Positions 7,224 to 14,644 of a stretch of 64,000 bases of DNA are shown here, piece by piece. The DNA is from Anaerolineae bacterium. GTDB lineage: Bacteria > Chloroflexota > Anaerolineae > Promineifilales > Promineifilaceae. The first letter of the stretch is position 1, and each line of letters starts with the position of its first letter. Where the stretch lies: NCBI GenBank assembly GCA_020848035.1, contig JADLAX010000092.1:16105-80104 (forward strand). Reading direction: 5' to 3'. Under the pieces are notes generated by a model, which had not been told where the DNA came from, made no database searches, and saw only the letters and a program-made list of their open reading frames with translations. The position numbers and the translations under genes are program-made.

Positions 7224-9671
7224 ATGTTTCAACGCTATATCAATCCGGTTGAAAACCGTGAAGCCAGTCGGCAGCTGCCAAGATTGATGGTCGAAGGGCT
7301 GCTCCTCGGCGGCTCCGGTCTGGGTGTGTTGGCGCTTATCTTTGAGATTGCCGCCGATGCCTTTAGCGTCGCCGCCTACCAAACCTTACTGGCCATCCAC
7401 GGTGCCCAGGGCTACCACGAAATTGCCATCCTGGCTTTTGTGGTGCTTTCAGCGCTGCTGCTGCTGGGCATTGTGCCCGCTTACCAGGCCGGTGCTTACC
7501 TGCGCCCCAATGCGGGCGGCAGCGGCCCCCTCGTCGAGGCCATTGGCCCGCCCAAACTGCGCTGGCTCTCGTGGATTGGCACCAGTTTATTTTTTCTCGA
7601 TGCCATTCTGACCATCATCATCAGCTCCATTTCCGCTTCCGATGTGCTCATGCTTTTGCTGCCGGAACTGGCGCCTTACCGCATTCTTTTGGCCGAGCTG
7701 TTTGCCTTTTTTATCATGGTGGTGCTGGTTGCCCTGGGACCCAAACGGGCTGTGCCCATCTTCCTGATTGGCGGTGGCGCGTTTACCCTGTTTACGGTAG
7801 CTGCTTTAGGACTGGTGGGGGGAACGGCCATTGCCAATCCACAATGGGCCTTTCTCACCGAAGGCATCGTCAGCCGCCTGGAGGCCAACGGCGTGGTTGA
7901 GCACGTCATTCGCGCCCAGCAAGACATCTCCGCGCTGGGTACCGTGGTCTTCTTCCAGCTTTTCTTGCGCTCCATGTCCAGCGCCATGCTGGGCTTTTCG
8001 GGCTACGAAGTCATTCCCGCCAGCGGCAAACACGCCGCCCGACCCAAGTGGAAAGTGATCAACACCGCCCTGTCGTTGGCCGCATTTTTCCTCATTGGCA
8101 CTGGCGTAGTTCAACTCTTTGCGGCCCAACAATGGCGAATTCCCTCGACCGAAGGCTACAGCACCCTGCTCATCGAATATGAAATCATTGCCGCGCAAAC
8201 CTTTGGCACTGGCCTCAGCGAAGAAAATGTCGTCGTAACCATGCAAGATCTGGCCGCCGCCGAAGAGCTGTATGAAACGCGCCAGGCCGAGCGAGCAGAG
8301 GAAGTACGGCCAGAACCCTTAACCGAAGCGCAGGATGATTTGGCCCTGCTGACTCGCGACGAATACGTCACTGACCTAGCCTACGACCTCGCCGTTGCCC
8401 GGCAGCTGAACCGAGCCACCCAAGATACCTTTGGCCAGGTGTTCCTGATCGTGGCCGGTACGCTGCTGGCGATTATTTTGCTGCTGGCACAGGGTGGTGG
8501 CTATGTGGGCGGAGCGGCCGTTGCCGCCAATGCAGCCCGTTTAGGCCGTCTGCCCAGCGTTTTTGCCGATGATCGCATCGGCATTGCCGTCATTTGGGTG
8601 ATTTCCGCCATTCTCATTCCCATTATCCGCGAAGTGGTTATCGTGGAAGCGTATTACGCCTTTGGCTTTGTCAGCGCCTTCGTCATCACCAGCACCACCG
8701 TCTTTTTTGTGCGCGATGAAGCCATGCGCGAACGAGGCATCGAGCCGAAATCCCGCGAAGCCCGATCGCTCCGCTTTGCCGGGCTGCGCGGCATGATCGC
8801 CAGCTACCTGATGATGATTGTGCTCGTCACCCAAAAAACTGATGCCCTGGTGGTGATTGTGATTTTTGGCACGCTCATCACCTTGCTGCAAATTTTTATG
8901 GCCAACGGCGGTCTTAAGCGGCTGTCCACTCTGGCCGTCAAACCAGCCACTCCCCTCCAGCCCAAAGAAGATCTCACCCAGGTTGGCCTGGAGCGGGCTC
9001 ATGACGAGGCGCGGCAGCGCGGCATTGTGGATGCGGTTGAAGATCTCATTCGCTCGGGCGGTTTTGGCAAATTCAACGTTGGTCCTGAGCGCATTCGGAC
9101 GCTCATCTGCTACCTCTACAAGCTCGATCCCGAGCTATTTGAGCACCAGGCACACCATGAACGAATTGAAGAGCCCAGCACCGAGCTTGAAGAAACGTAC
9201 CGGGCCGCCTACAATCAGCGTGCACGCATTTTGCGCGACGTGGAAGATTATTCCCACTTTGGCATTTTCACCTTCATTCACAATTACCACATTAACTGGG
9301 TTTCGGAAGATCACGGCCGTGATGCGGCTATGGTGCAAAAAGCGATGCTCAACATCCTGTTTCCTCAAACCGACGCCAAAGTAATCTGGGAAGAGTTTAA
9401 AGCGTACGCACCAAAAACGCTGCCAGAACCGATCTGGCAGTTCAGCCGCCGCCGCTACAACTGGGCCAAGGATCAATGGCCCAACCTCAGCGATCGCATC
9501 ACCACCATCTGGATGCTGCAAGATTTTGGGCTGATTTCCAAAGATATTAACGTCGAAACGATTGTTACTGTGGCCGACGGCCGTAGACATGTTCTGGTTA
9601 AATTTCCGTCCAACCCCAGCGATGAAAACATTGACGAAACCAAAAAAGATTTGATTGACAGTGATGAATAA
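7224..9671 (+). CDS. APC-type amino acid transporter with extra soluble domains
   Basis: 815 residues. Start at the second ATG of ATGATG, 6 nt after GGAG. The first 320 residues hold about eight hydrophobic helices, including LFLRSMSSAMLGFSGYEVIP, which resembles the TM6 region of APC/LeuT-fold permeases; after a hydrophilic, Glu-rich helical insert (about 335-405) four more helices follow (VFLIVAGTLLAIILLLAQGG, VIWVISAILIPIIREVVIV, and others). A cytoplasmic domain of about 215 residues ends the protein, in the place where some APC proteins carry regulatory domains; I do not recognise it. It probably imports an amino acid. The ALDH gene starts 14 bp later, so transport and oxidation of the same compound is the natural reading. 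Confidence 0.7.
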   Translation: MFQRYINPVENREASRQLPRLMVEGLLLGGSGLGVLALIFEIAADAFSVAAYQTLLAIHGAQGYHEIAILAFVVLSALLLLGIVPAYQAGAYLRPNAGGSGPLVEAIGPPKLRWLSWIGTSLFFLDAILTIIISSISASDVLMLLLPELAPYRILLAELFAFFIMVVLVALGPKRAVPIFLIGGGAFTLFTVAALGLVGGTAIANPQWAFLTEGIVSRLEANGVVEHVIRAQQDISALGTVVFFQLFLRSMSSAMLGFSGYEVIPASGKHAARPKWKVINTALSLAAFFLIGTGVVQLFAAQQWRIPSTEGYSTLLIEYEIIAAQTFGTGLSEENVVVTMQDLAAAEELYETRQAERAEEVRPEPLTEAQDDLALLTRDEYVTDLAYDLAVARQLNRATQDTFGQVFLIVAGTLLAIILLLAQGGGYVGGAAVAANAARLGRLPSVFADDRIGIAVIWVISAILIPIIREVVIVEAYYAFGFVSAFVITSTTVFFVRDEAMRERGIEPKSREARSLRFAGLRGMIASYLMMIVLVTQKTDALVVIVIFGTLITLLQIFMANGGLKRLSTLAVKPATPLQPKEDLTQVGLERAHDEARQRGIVDAVEDLIRSGGFGKFNVGPERIRTLICYLYKLDPELFEHQAHHERIEEPSTELEETYRAAYNQRARILRDVEDYSHFGIFTFIHNYHINWVSEDHGRDAAMVQKAMLNILFPQTDAKVIWEEFKAYAPKTLPEPIWQFSRRRYNWAKDQWPNLSDRITTIWMLQDFGLISKDINVETIVTVADGRRHVLVKFPSNPSDENIDETKKDLIDSDE

Positions 9672-9684
9672 GCGAGGCAAAACC

Positions 9685-11202
9685 ATGCAAGCACTTTTAG
9701 ACAAACTTCACCTTCAGCCCGTCAACAGCGGCGTGTGCACCGGGCCAGACGCCTGGCTGGATACCGACGCCAAACCAATTGTTTCCTACAACCCTACCAC
9801 CGGCGCACCGATTGCCAGCGTGCTGCCTGCAACGGCCGTTGCCTACCATACGGCCGTTGCCACCGCCCAAAGCAGCTTTCACACCTGGCGCACCATGCCC
9901 GCCCCCCAGCGCGGCCAGCTGGTGCGCGACCTGGGCAACGCCCTGCGCGACAAGCTCGAACCGCTGGGTGAGCTGATCAGCCTGGAAATGGGCAAAATTC
10001 GCGCCGAAGGCATGGGTGAAGTGCAGGAAATGATCGACATTTGCGACTTTGCCGTGGGGCTGTCGCGCCAACTCTATGGCCTGACGATGCACTCCGAGCG
10101 CCCCGGCCACCGCATGTACGAGCAGTGGCACCCGCTGGGGCCGATTGGCGTCATCACCGCCTTTAACTTTCCCGCAGCGGTGTGGGCCTGGAACGCCGCC
10201 ATTGCCGCCGTTTGCGGCGATACGGTGGTGTGGAAACCGTCAGAGCTGGTGCCGTTAACGGCCGTTGCCATCCAGCACATCGCCAACCAGGTCATGGCCG
10301 ACCACGGCGTCAGCGGCGTTTTTGCCCTCACCGTGGGCGACCGCGCCGTGGGTGAACTCATCACCAACGACCACCGCCTGCCGCTGGTCTCCTTCACCGG
10401 CTCCATTCGCACCGGCCGCACCGTCAGCGAGACCGTGGCCCGGCGTTTTGGCCGCACCATTCTGGAGCTGGGCGGCAACAACGCCATCGTTGTCGCCGCC
10501 GACGCCGATTTGGACCTGGCCACGCGGGCCATCCTCTTTGGCGCGGTCGGCACCGCCGGGCAGCGCTGCACCAGCACCCGCCGCATCATCGCCCACCAAA
10601 CCATTGCGGGCGAGCTGACCAACCGACTGGCTAAAGCATACCAGCAGGTAAAAATCGGCGATCCGCTGGTGGCCGGCACGTTGATGGGGCCGTTGAGCAC
10701 AGCAACGGCCGTCACCGCCATGCAGCGCGCCCTCGAACAGGCCAAAAGTGAAGGGGGTGAAATTGTGGTCGGTGGCCGCACCCTGCCCGACGTTGGGCCG
10801 CAGTTTGTGCAGCCCACCATCGTCAAAATGCCGGGGCAAACGCCCATTGTCTGCGAAGAAACGTTTGCCCCCATTCTCTACATCATGGAGTACGACAGCC
10901 TGGAAGACGCCATGCGCCTGCACAACGAAGTGCCCCAGGGCCTCTCCAGCGCCATCTTCACCGACTCCATCCGCACCGCCGAAGCGTTCCTGGCTGCCAC
11001 CGGCTCCGACTGCGGCATTGCCAACGTCAACATCGGCACCTCCGGCGCGGAAATTGGCGGCGCGTTTGGCGGCGAAAAAGAAACCGGCGGCGGCCGTGAA
11101 TCCGGCTCCGACGCCTGGAAAGCCTACATGCGCCGCCAGACCAACACGATTAACTGGTCCAAAGAGCTGCCTCTGGCGCAAGGTATAACTTTTGGGGAAT
11201 AA
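9685..11202 (+). CDS. ALDH7-type aldehyde dehydrogenase (aminoadipate-semialdehyde dehydrogenase-like)
   Basis: 505 residues, NAD(P)-dependent aldehyde dehydrogenase. Start ATG 9685 follows GAGG by seven bases. Catalytic Cys295 lies in GQRCTSTRR and the general base Glu261 in ELGGNN; cofactor-fold motifs AFNFPAAVWAWN and FTGS are present. GQRCTSTRR, the MYEQWHPLGPIGVITAFNFP segment and the C-terminal GGEKETGGGRESGSDAWK are hallmarks of the antiquitin (ALDH7) group, which oxidises alpha-aminoadipate semialdehyde (piperideine-6-carboxylate) in lysine degradation. Length equals the family norm. Cotranscribed with the upstream APC transporter, which supports amino-acid catabolism. Substrate is inferred from the family, not shown. 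Confidence 0.88.
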   Translation: MQALLDKLHLQPVNSGVCTGPDAWLDTDAKPIVSYNPTTGAPIASVLPATAVAYHTAVATAQSSFHTWRTMPAPQRGQLVRDLGNALRDKLEPLGELISLEMGKIRAEGMGEVQEMIDICDFAVGLSRQLYGLTMHSERPGHRMYEQWHPLGPIGVITAFNFPAAVWAWNAAIAAVCGDTVVWKPSELVPLTAVAIQHIANQVMADHGVSGVFALTVGDRAVGELITNDHRLPLVSFTGSIRTGRTVSETVARRFGRTILELGGNNAIVVAADADLDLATRAILFGAVGTAGQRCTSTRRIIAHQTIAGELTNRLAKAYQQVKIGDPLVAGTLMGPLSTATAVTAMQRALEQAKSEGGEIVVGGRTLPDVGPQFVQPTIVKMPGQTPIVCEETFAPILYIMEYDSLEDAMRLHNEVPQGLSSAIFTDSIRTAEAFLAATGSDCGIANVNIGTSGAEIGGAFGGEKETGGGRESGSDAWKAYMRRQTNTINWSKELPLAQGITFGE

Positions 11203-11250
11203 AATGAAGCGTGAAACGTGAGCAAGAAACCATCACGTTTCACGCATCAC
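11203..11250. repeat. heptad hairpin (CGTGAAA type) between convergent genes
   Basis: GAAGCGTGAAACGTGAG on the left arm pairs with ATCACGTTTCACGCATCACG on the right. It lies between the converging dehydrogenase and GNAT genes and could act as a bidirectional terminator. Confidence 0.7.
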
Positions 11251-11252
11251 GA

Positions 11253-12290
11253 TTATCCACCCAGGTACGCCTTTACCTGCGCCGTCTCCACCTGCCAGAT
11301 TGCCTGCGACAAATACGGCTGGAAGCCCAGTTCGCGGTTGATTTTGAGCATGGCGGCATTGGAATCGGCGTTGCCGGTGCGAATAAAGTGGACCAACGGC
11401 CGTTCCGCCACCACCCGCTCCAGCATTGCCGCCTTCAACCAACGGCCTAACCCCTTGCCACGATATTCGGGAAAGACACCTGTGTCGCCCTGGCTGGCCA
11501 CGGCCGGTCGCTCCGGCAAAAACATCATCTCCGTGTAACCGGCCAGCTGACCTGTTGCCTTTTCCTGCACGTACAGCGTCCAGCGCGTCACGCCCTGCGC
11601 CGCCAGGTTGGCCTCGATCTGGCGCAGCTGCTCGCCGGTCATGTGGAAATCTTCCACCTCCAGATCGTCGTACGGCTGCTGGTTCATCACCTCGTGCAGC
11701 GCCACGATATCGGCCAGCTGTTCTTCCGGGTACGGACCTTCCCACCAGCCCAGATCAAACTCAGCGGTGGGCGCATTTTGCAGCCAGCTTTGCCGCAGCG
11801 ATTGATCCAGATCAGCCAGGGCCAGCTGGTTGAGGTGGGTTGCCAGCCCCCGACTGCCACCCAAGCGTTCCATGAACCGCTCACCGGCGGGCACACGGCC
11901 GTTGGTGTTCCCCATCAGCAATCGCCGATTTTGTGCGGCGGCCTCGGCCACAAGCAGCGCCAGCAGCCTGCGGGCAATGCCTTGCCGCCGATAACCCGGC
12001 AGCACCCCAATGCCCACCTGCGCCATGTGCTGGTTTTCGTCGGTGTTCATGGTGGCGATGAGGCCCTGGGCGATGACGGCCGTTTCCGCCGCATCCCACA
12101 CCAGCCACACCCGCACCCGCAAAAATGGCGGCATCGACTGCCAATCCGCCTGCACCGCCGCCACCGATTTAGGCGGATCCTCCGGCGTGCGCTCCGCCCG
12201 CATTGCATTTTCATACGCCTGCAATGCCGCAAACTCCGCCTCTGTCGCCTCTACTACGCTAAACTCACGAATCTCATACCGCTCATTCAT
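11253..12290 (-). CDS. tandem GNAT acetyltransferase
   Basis: 345 residues with two GNAT domains. In the first (about 1-165) the acetyl-CoA loop is VGIGVLPGYRRQGIARRLL; in the second (about 190-340) it is TGVFPEYRGKGLGRWLKAAM, each with the R/Q-x-x-G-x-G/A pyrophosphate-binding pattern, so both can bind acetyl-CoA. Tandem GNATs of this length include mycothiol synthase-like and EryM-like enzymes; the substrate is not predictable here. Predicted soluble. Start ATG 12290 (MNERYEIREFSVVEA); its leader is built from CTCATCC-type heptads rather than a clear ribosome site. Converges with the ALDH gene. Confidence 0.83.
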   Translation of the reverse strand: MNERYEIREFSVVEATEAEFAALQAYENAMRAERTPEDPPKSVAAVQADWQSMPPFLRVRVWLVWDAAETAVIAQGLIATMNTDENQHMAQVGIGVLPGYRRQGIARRLLALLVAEAAAQNRRLLMGNTNGRVPAGERFMERLGGSRGLATHLNQLALADLDQSLRQSWLQNAPTAEFDLGWWEGPYPEEQLADIVALHEVMNQQPYDDLEVEDFHMTGEQLRQIEANLAAQGVTRWTLYVQEKATGQLAGYTEMMFLPERPAVASQGDTGVFPEYRGKGLGRWLKAAMLERVVAERPLVHFIRTGNADSNAAMLKINRELGFQPYLSQAIWQVETAQVKAYLGG

Positions 12291-12291
12291 C

Positions 12292-12340
12292 TCTCAACCC
12301 TCATCCCTCATCTCTCATCCTTCATAACTCAAATCTCTGT
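12292..12340. repeat. one-armed heptad array (CTCATCC type)
   Basis: Seven consecutive 7-nt units (TCTCAAC, CCTCATC, CCTCATC, TCTCATC, CTTCATA, ACTCAAA, TCTCTGT) in the leader of the GNAT gene, with no complementary arm. Confidence 0.7.
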
Positions 12341-12351
12341 CGCCAAATCCC

Positions 12352-12738
12352 TTACAGAATCCGATCACCCAGGGCATTTTTCACCTTGTCACTCGCTTTC
12401 AGCACGCCGTACACCTTGATCGCCTCAATCGTGTCCAGCGCCAGCTCGGCCGACACGTCATCGGCGATGGTCAGGCTGCCCACCACCCAGGCGGACACCT
12501 TTTCCCCGGCGGCCTGGCGCGCTTCGAGGGATTTACGGCCGTAACTCACCACCCCCACCGCCATCGTCTTACGCGTCACCGTCTGCTTCACTTCGTCGCT
12601 GTGTTTGTCCAGCTGGTTGCGGATACTGGTGCGGATGAAGTCGGTCCGGTTTGAGTAGAACCCCTCTTCCACCAGCAAATCAACCTTGCCCAAATCGACC
12701 ACACTCATGTTAATGGTAATTTTTTCGCTGTCTGCCAT
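12352..12738 (-). CDS. ribbon-helix-helix (CopG-like) regulator with C-terminal domain
   Basis: 128 residues. The N-terminal 45 residues (ITINMSVVDLGKVDLLVEEG then YSNRTDFIRTSIRNQLD) have the beta-strand plus two-helix pattern of RHH DNA-binding proteins, which dimerise and insert the strand into the major groove. The remaining 80 residues (SLTIADDVSAELALDTIEAI and KVYGVLKASDKVKNALGDRI) form a domain I do not recognise, perhaps oligomerisation or ligand sensing. Two near-identical palindromes CCATCC-N4-GGATGG, 75 bp apart, lie directly upstream and are the obvious candidate operators, so autoregulation and control of the divergent P450 gene are plausible. Start ATG 12738. Confidence 0.75.
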   Translation of the reverse strand: MADSEKITINMSVVDLGKVDLLVEEGFYSNRTDFIRTSIRNQLDKHSDEVKQTVTRKTMAVGVVSYGRKSLEARQAAGEKVSAWVVGSLTIADDVSAELALDTIEAIKVYGVLKASDKVKNALGDRIL

Positions 12739-12761
12739 TTTTGCCTCTCATCATCTATTTA

Positions 12762-12777
12762 CCATCCATACGGATGG
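12762..12777. promoter_or_regulatory. palindromic operator 1 (CCATCC-N4-GGATGG)
   Basis: Perfect 6-bp arms with spacer ATAC, 24 bp upstream of the RHH regulator start. Same arms as operator 2. Confidence 0.6.
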
Positions 12778-12835
12778 CATAAGGCGTATTTTATGGATTT
12801 GCCCCGAACCTGTCAAGTACCAAAAACATCCATAT

Positions 12836-12853
12836 ACCATCCATGAGGATGGT
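12836..12853. promoter_or_regulatory. palindromic operator 2 (ACCATCC-N4-GGATGGT)
   Basis: Perfect 7-bp arms with spacer ATGA. Centre-to-centre distance to operator 1 is 75 bp, about seven helical turns, so dimers would lie on the same face. An extra half-site CATCCATATA precedes it. It is about 54 bp upstream of the P450 promoter -35. Confidence 0.6.
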
Positions 12854-12906
12854 TGAGCTAAAGGGTTACATCGGGTAAACAAACAGTTAGCAACGCAACG
12901 GCCGTC

Positions 12907-12936
12907 TTGACACTAATCGCCGCGCTTTGTTAGAAT
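12907..12936 (+). promoter_or_regulatory. sigma70-type promoter for the P450 gene
   Basis: Consensus TTGACA (12907-12912), 18-bp spacer, TAGAAT (12931-12936). One of the best promoters in the window; it overlaps an ACGGCCGT palindrome just upstream and is followed at once by a Rex-like operator. Confidence 0.75.
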
Positions 12937-12941
12937 CTGTA

Positions 12942-12959
12942 TTGTGAATTTGTTCACAA
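12942..12959. promoter_or_regulatory. Rex-like redox operator (TTGTGAA-N4-TTCACAA)
   Basis: TTGTGAATTTGTTCACAA is an exact 7+4+7 palindrome and matches the known Rex (NADH/NAD+ sensing repressor) consensus. It covers the expected transcription start of the P450 gene, a position suited to repression. A CRP/FNR-family site would normally have different half-sites (TGTGA-N6-TCACA also fits partly here), so that is the main alternative. No rex gene is in the window. Confidence 0.65.
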
Positions 12960-13027
12960 CTCGCTAACCAACACACGTTCGCGGCAACCCAACACATTCC
13001 CTGGCGGCTGCCGCATTGGAGTAAACC

Positions 13028-14419
13028 ATGACGACCGCACCTGTAAAAATCGGCACGGAGAGGCTGCCCCACCCACCTGGCCCGCTAGGCAAGTGGCCCC
13101 AGGGGGTGCTCAAGCAGTTTCAAGAGCAGCCGCTGCAAGCCATGATGACCCTGTTCCGCGAATACGGCGACGCCATACGCTTCCGCGCCGTGCTTAATTT
13201 TTACGGCTACCTCTTTTTTCATCCTGACCATTACCAGCACATTTTGCAGGACAACAACCGTAACTACACGAAGATGCCTCACCCGTCGCTGAGCCTGCTG
13301 CGGCCAGTGGTGGGCAACGGCCTGCTCACCAGCGACGGCGACTTCTGGCGGCGGCAGCGTCGCCTGGCTGCCCCAGCGTTCCATCGCAAGCGCATTGCTG
13401 CCTTTGCCACCACCATGACCGCAGCCACGGATACCATGCTAGAAAACTGGCACGCGCTGGCCAAAGACGGCCGTCCCCTGGACGTCAACGAAGCGATGAT
13501 GCACCTGACGCTGGAAATTGTGGGCAAAACGTTGTTCAGCATCGACCTGACCCGCGAGGCAGACACGGTCGGCGAGGCGTTTTCGGTGGTCAACGAGGAG
13601 ATTGCCCACCTCACCAGCATTCCATTTGCCGACCTTGGCCTGAAGCTGCCCTTTTTGCCCACCACGCGGCGGATTAATAAAAATACGGCCGTTCTCACCC
13701 AAATCGTGCACGGCATCATCCAGGAACGGCGGCAGTCGGGCCTGGAAGCAGAAGATTTGCTGGGCATGCTGATGGCCGCCCGCGACGAAGACAGCGGCGA
13801 GCGCATGAGCGACCAGCAGCTGCACGACGAAGTGATGACCATCATGCTGGCCGGGCATGAGACAACGGCCGTTGCCCTGGCCTGGACCTTTTACCTGCTG
13901 TCGGAACATCCCGCCGTGCGCGCCGAATTGGAAGCGGAGGTGGATGGGGTGTTGAACGGCCGTTTGCCCACCATGGACGACATGCCCAACCTGCCCTACA
14001 CCACAATGGTGCTTGAAGAAAGCATGCGCCTTTACCCGCCCGCCTATGCCATTGCCCGCTGGGGCCACGAGGAAGACGAGGTCGGCGGCTACTACGTGCC
14101 CAAAAACGCCGTCATCACCACCAGCCCGTACGTCACCCACCGCCACCCGGAATTTTGGGACGATCCAGAGCGGTTTGATCCGCAGCGTTTTACCCCAGAA
14201 CGCAAGGCGGAACGGCCGCGTTACGCTTACCTGCCGTTTGGCGGCGGGCCGCGCATCTGCATCGGCAACAGCTTTGCCATGACAGAAGCCACGCTGCTGC
14301 TGGCCAGTATTGTGCAGCGCTACCGGCTGTCGCTGGTGCCCGGTACGCGGGTGGCGCTGGAACCGCTCATTACCCTGCGCCCCAAGGGCCACCTGATGAT
14401 GACGTTGACGCCCAGGTAA
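13028..14419 (+). CDS. cytochrome P450 monooxygenase
   Basis: 463 residues, soluble class (no membrane anchor at MTTAPVKIGTERLPHPPGPL). Start ATG 13028, GGAG six bases upstream. Heme-thiolate Cys411 in FGGGPRICIG; I-helix oxygen-activation motif AGHETT (275-280); K-helix E331-x-x-R334 in EESMRLYPP; PERF-like segment FDPQRFTPER. Overall resemblance is to the CYP102/CYP4-like bacterial fatty-acid type rather than to the short actinobacterial CYP105 type. Substrate is unknown, possibly a fatty acid or alkane. No ferredoxin is adjacent, but an FprA-type reductase and an AAR-like fatty-acyl reductase occur in the window. Expression is probably gated by a redox repressor at the Rex-like site and perhaps by the RHH regulator. 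Confidence 0.93.
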   Translation: MTTAPVKIGTERLPHPPGPLGKWPQGVLKQFQEQPLQAMMTLFREYGDAIRFRAVLNFYGYLFFHPDHYQHILQDNNRNYTKMPHPSLSLLRPVVGNGLLTSDGDFWRRQRRLAAPAFHRKRIAAFATTMTAATDTMLENWHALAKDGRPLDVNEAMMHLTLEIVGKTLFSIDLTREADTVGEAFSVVNEEIAHLTSIPFADLGLKLPFLPTTRRINKNTAVLTQIVHGIIQERRQSGLEAEDLLGMLMAARDEDSGERMSDQQLHDEVMTIMLAGHETTAVALAWTFYLLSEHPAVRAELEAEVDGVLNGRLPTMDDMPNLPYTTMVLEESMRLYPPAYAIARWGHEEDEVGGYYVPKNAVITTSPYVTHRHPEFWDDPERFDPQRFTPERKAERPRYAYLPFGGGPRICIGNSFAMTEATLLLASIVQRYRLSLVPGTRVALEPLITLRPKGHLMMTLTPR

Positions 14420-14424
14420 TCTAT

Positions 14425-14453
14425 GTAGAGACGTTGCAATGCAACGTCTCTAC
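14425..14453. repeat. 29-nt perfect palindrome (GTAGAGACGTTGCA type)
   Basis: GTAGAGACGTTGCA, central A, then its exact complement. A second copy, one base different, is at 57674-57702. It lies 6 bp after the P450 stop codon. I recall similar palindromes in cyanobacterial genomes. It can serve as a transcript end although no T-run follows. Confidence 0.85.
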
Positions 14454-14473
14454 AACACAATGGTCCTAACCCG

Positions 14474-14502
14474 TTTCAGGTTTCTCGTTTCCCCTTTATA
14501 AT
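14474..14502 (+). promoter_or_regulatory. promoter with consensus -10 for the lipoprotease gene
   Basis: TATAAT at 14497-14502, 17 bp after a weak -35 TTTCAG (14474-14479). Confidence 0.5.
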
Positions 14503-14559
14503 CAGCGCCACGTTTACTTCAGGAAATTTCGTGAACGTGACACATCACGACAAATGAAA

Positions 14560-14626
14560 GGGACACAGATGAACACAAATTTCCACAGATTTTTATCTGC
14601 GTTCATCAGCGCTAATCCGCGTCCTA
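14560..14626. repeat. CACAGAT-type tandem-unit inverted repeat
   Basis: GGGACACAGATGAACACAAA on the left arm and ATCTGCGTTCATCAGCGCTA then GTCC on the right. It sits in the leader of the HExxH lipoprotein and is closely related to the element at 16769-16833 before the next lipoprotein. Confidence 0.7.
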
Positions 14627-14644
14627 TTTTTAACGGAGAACAAT

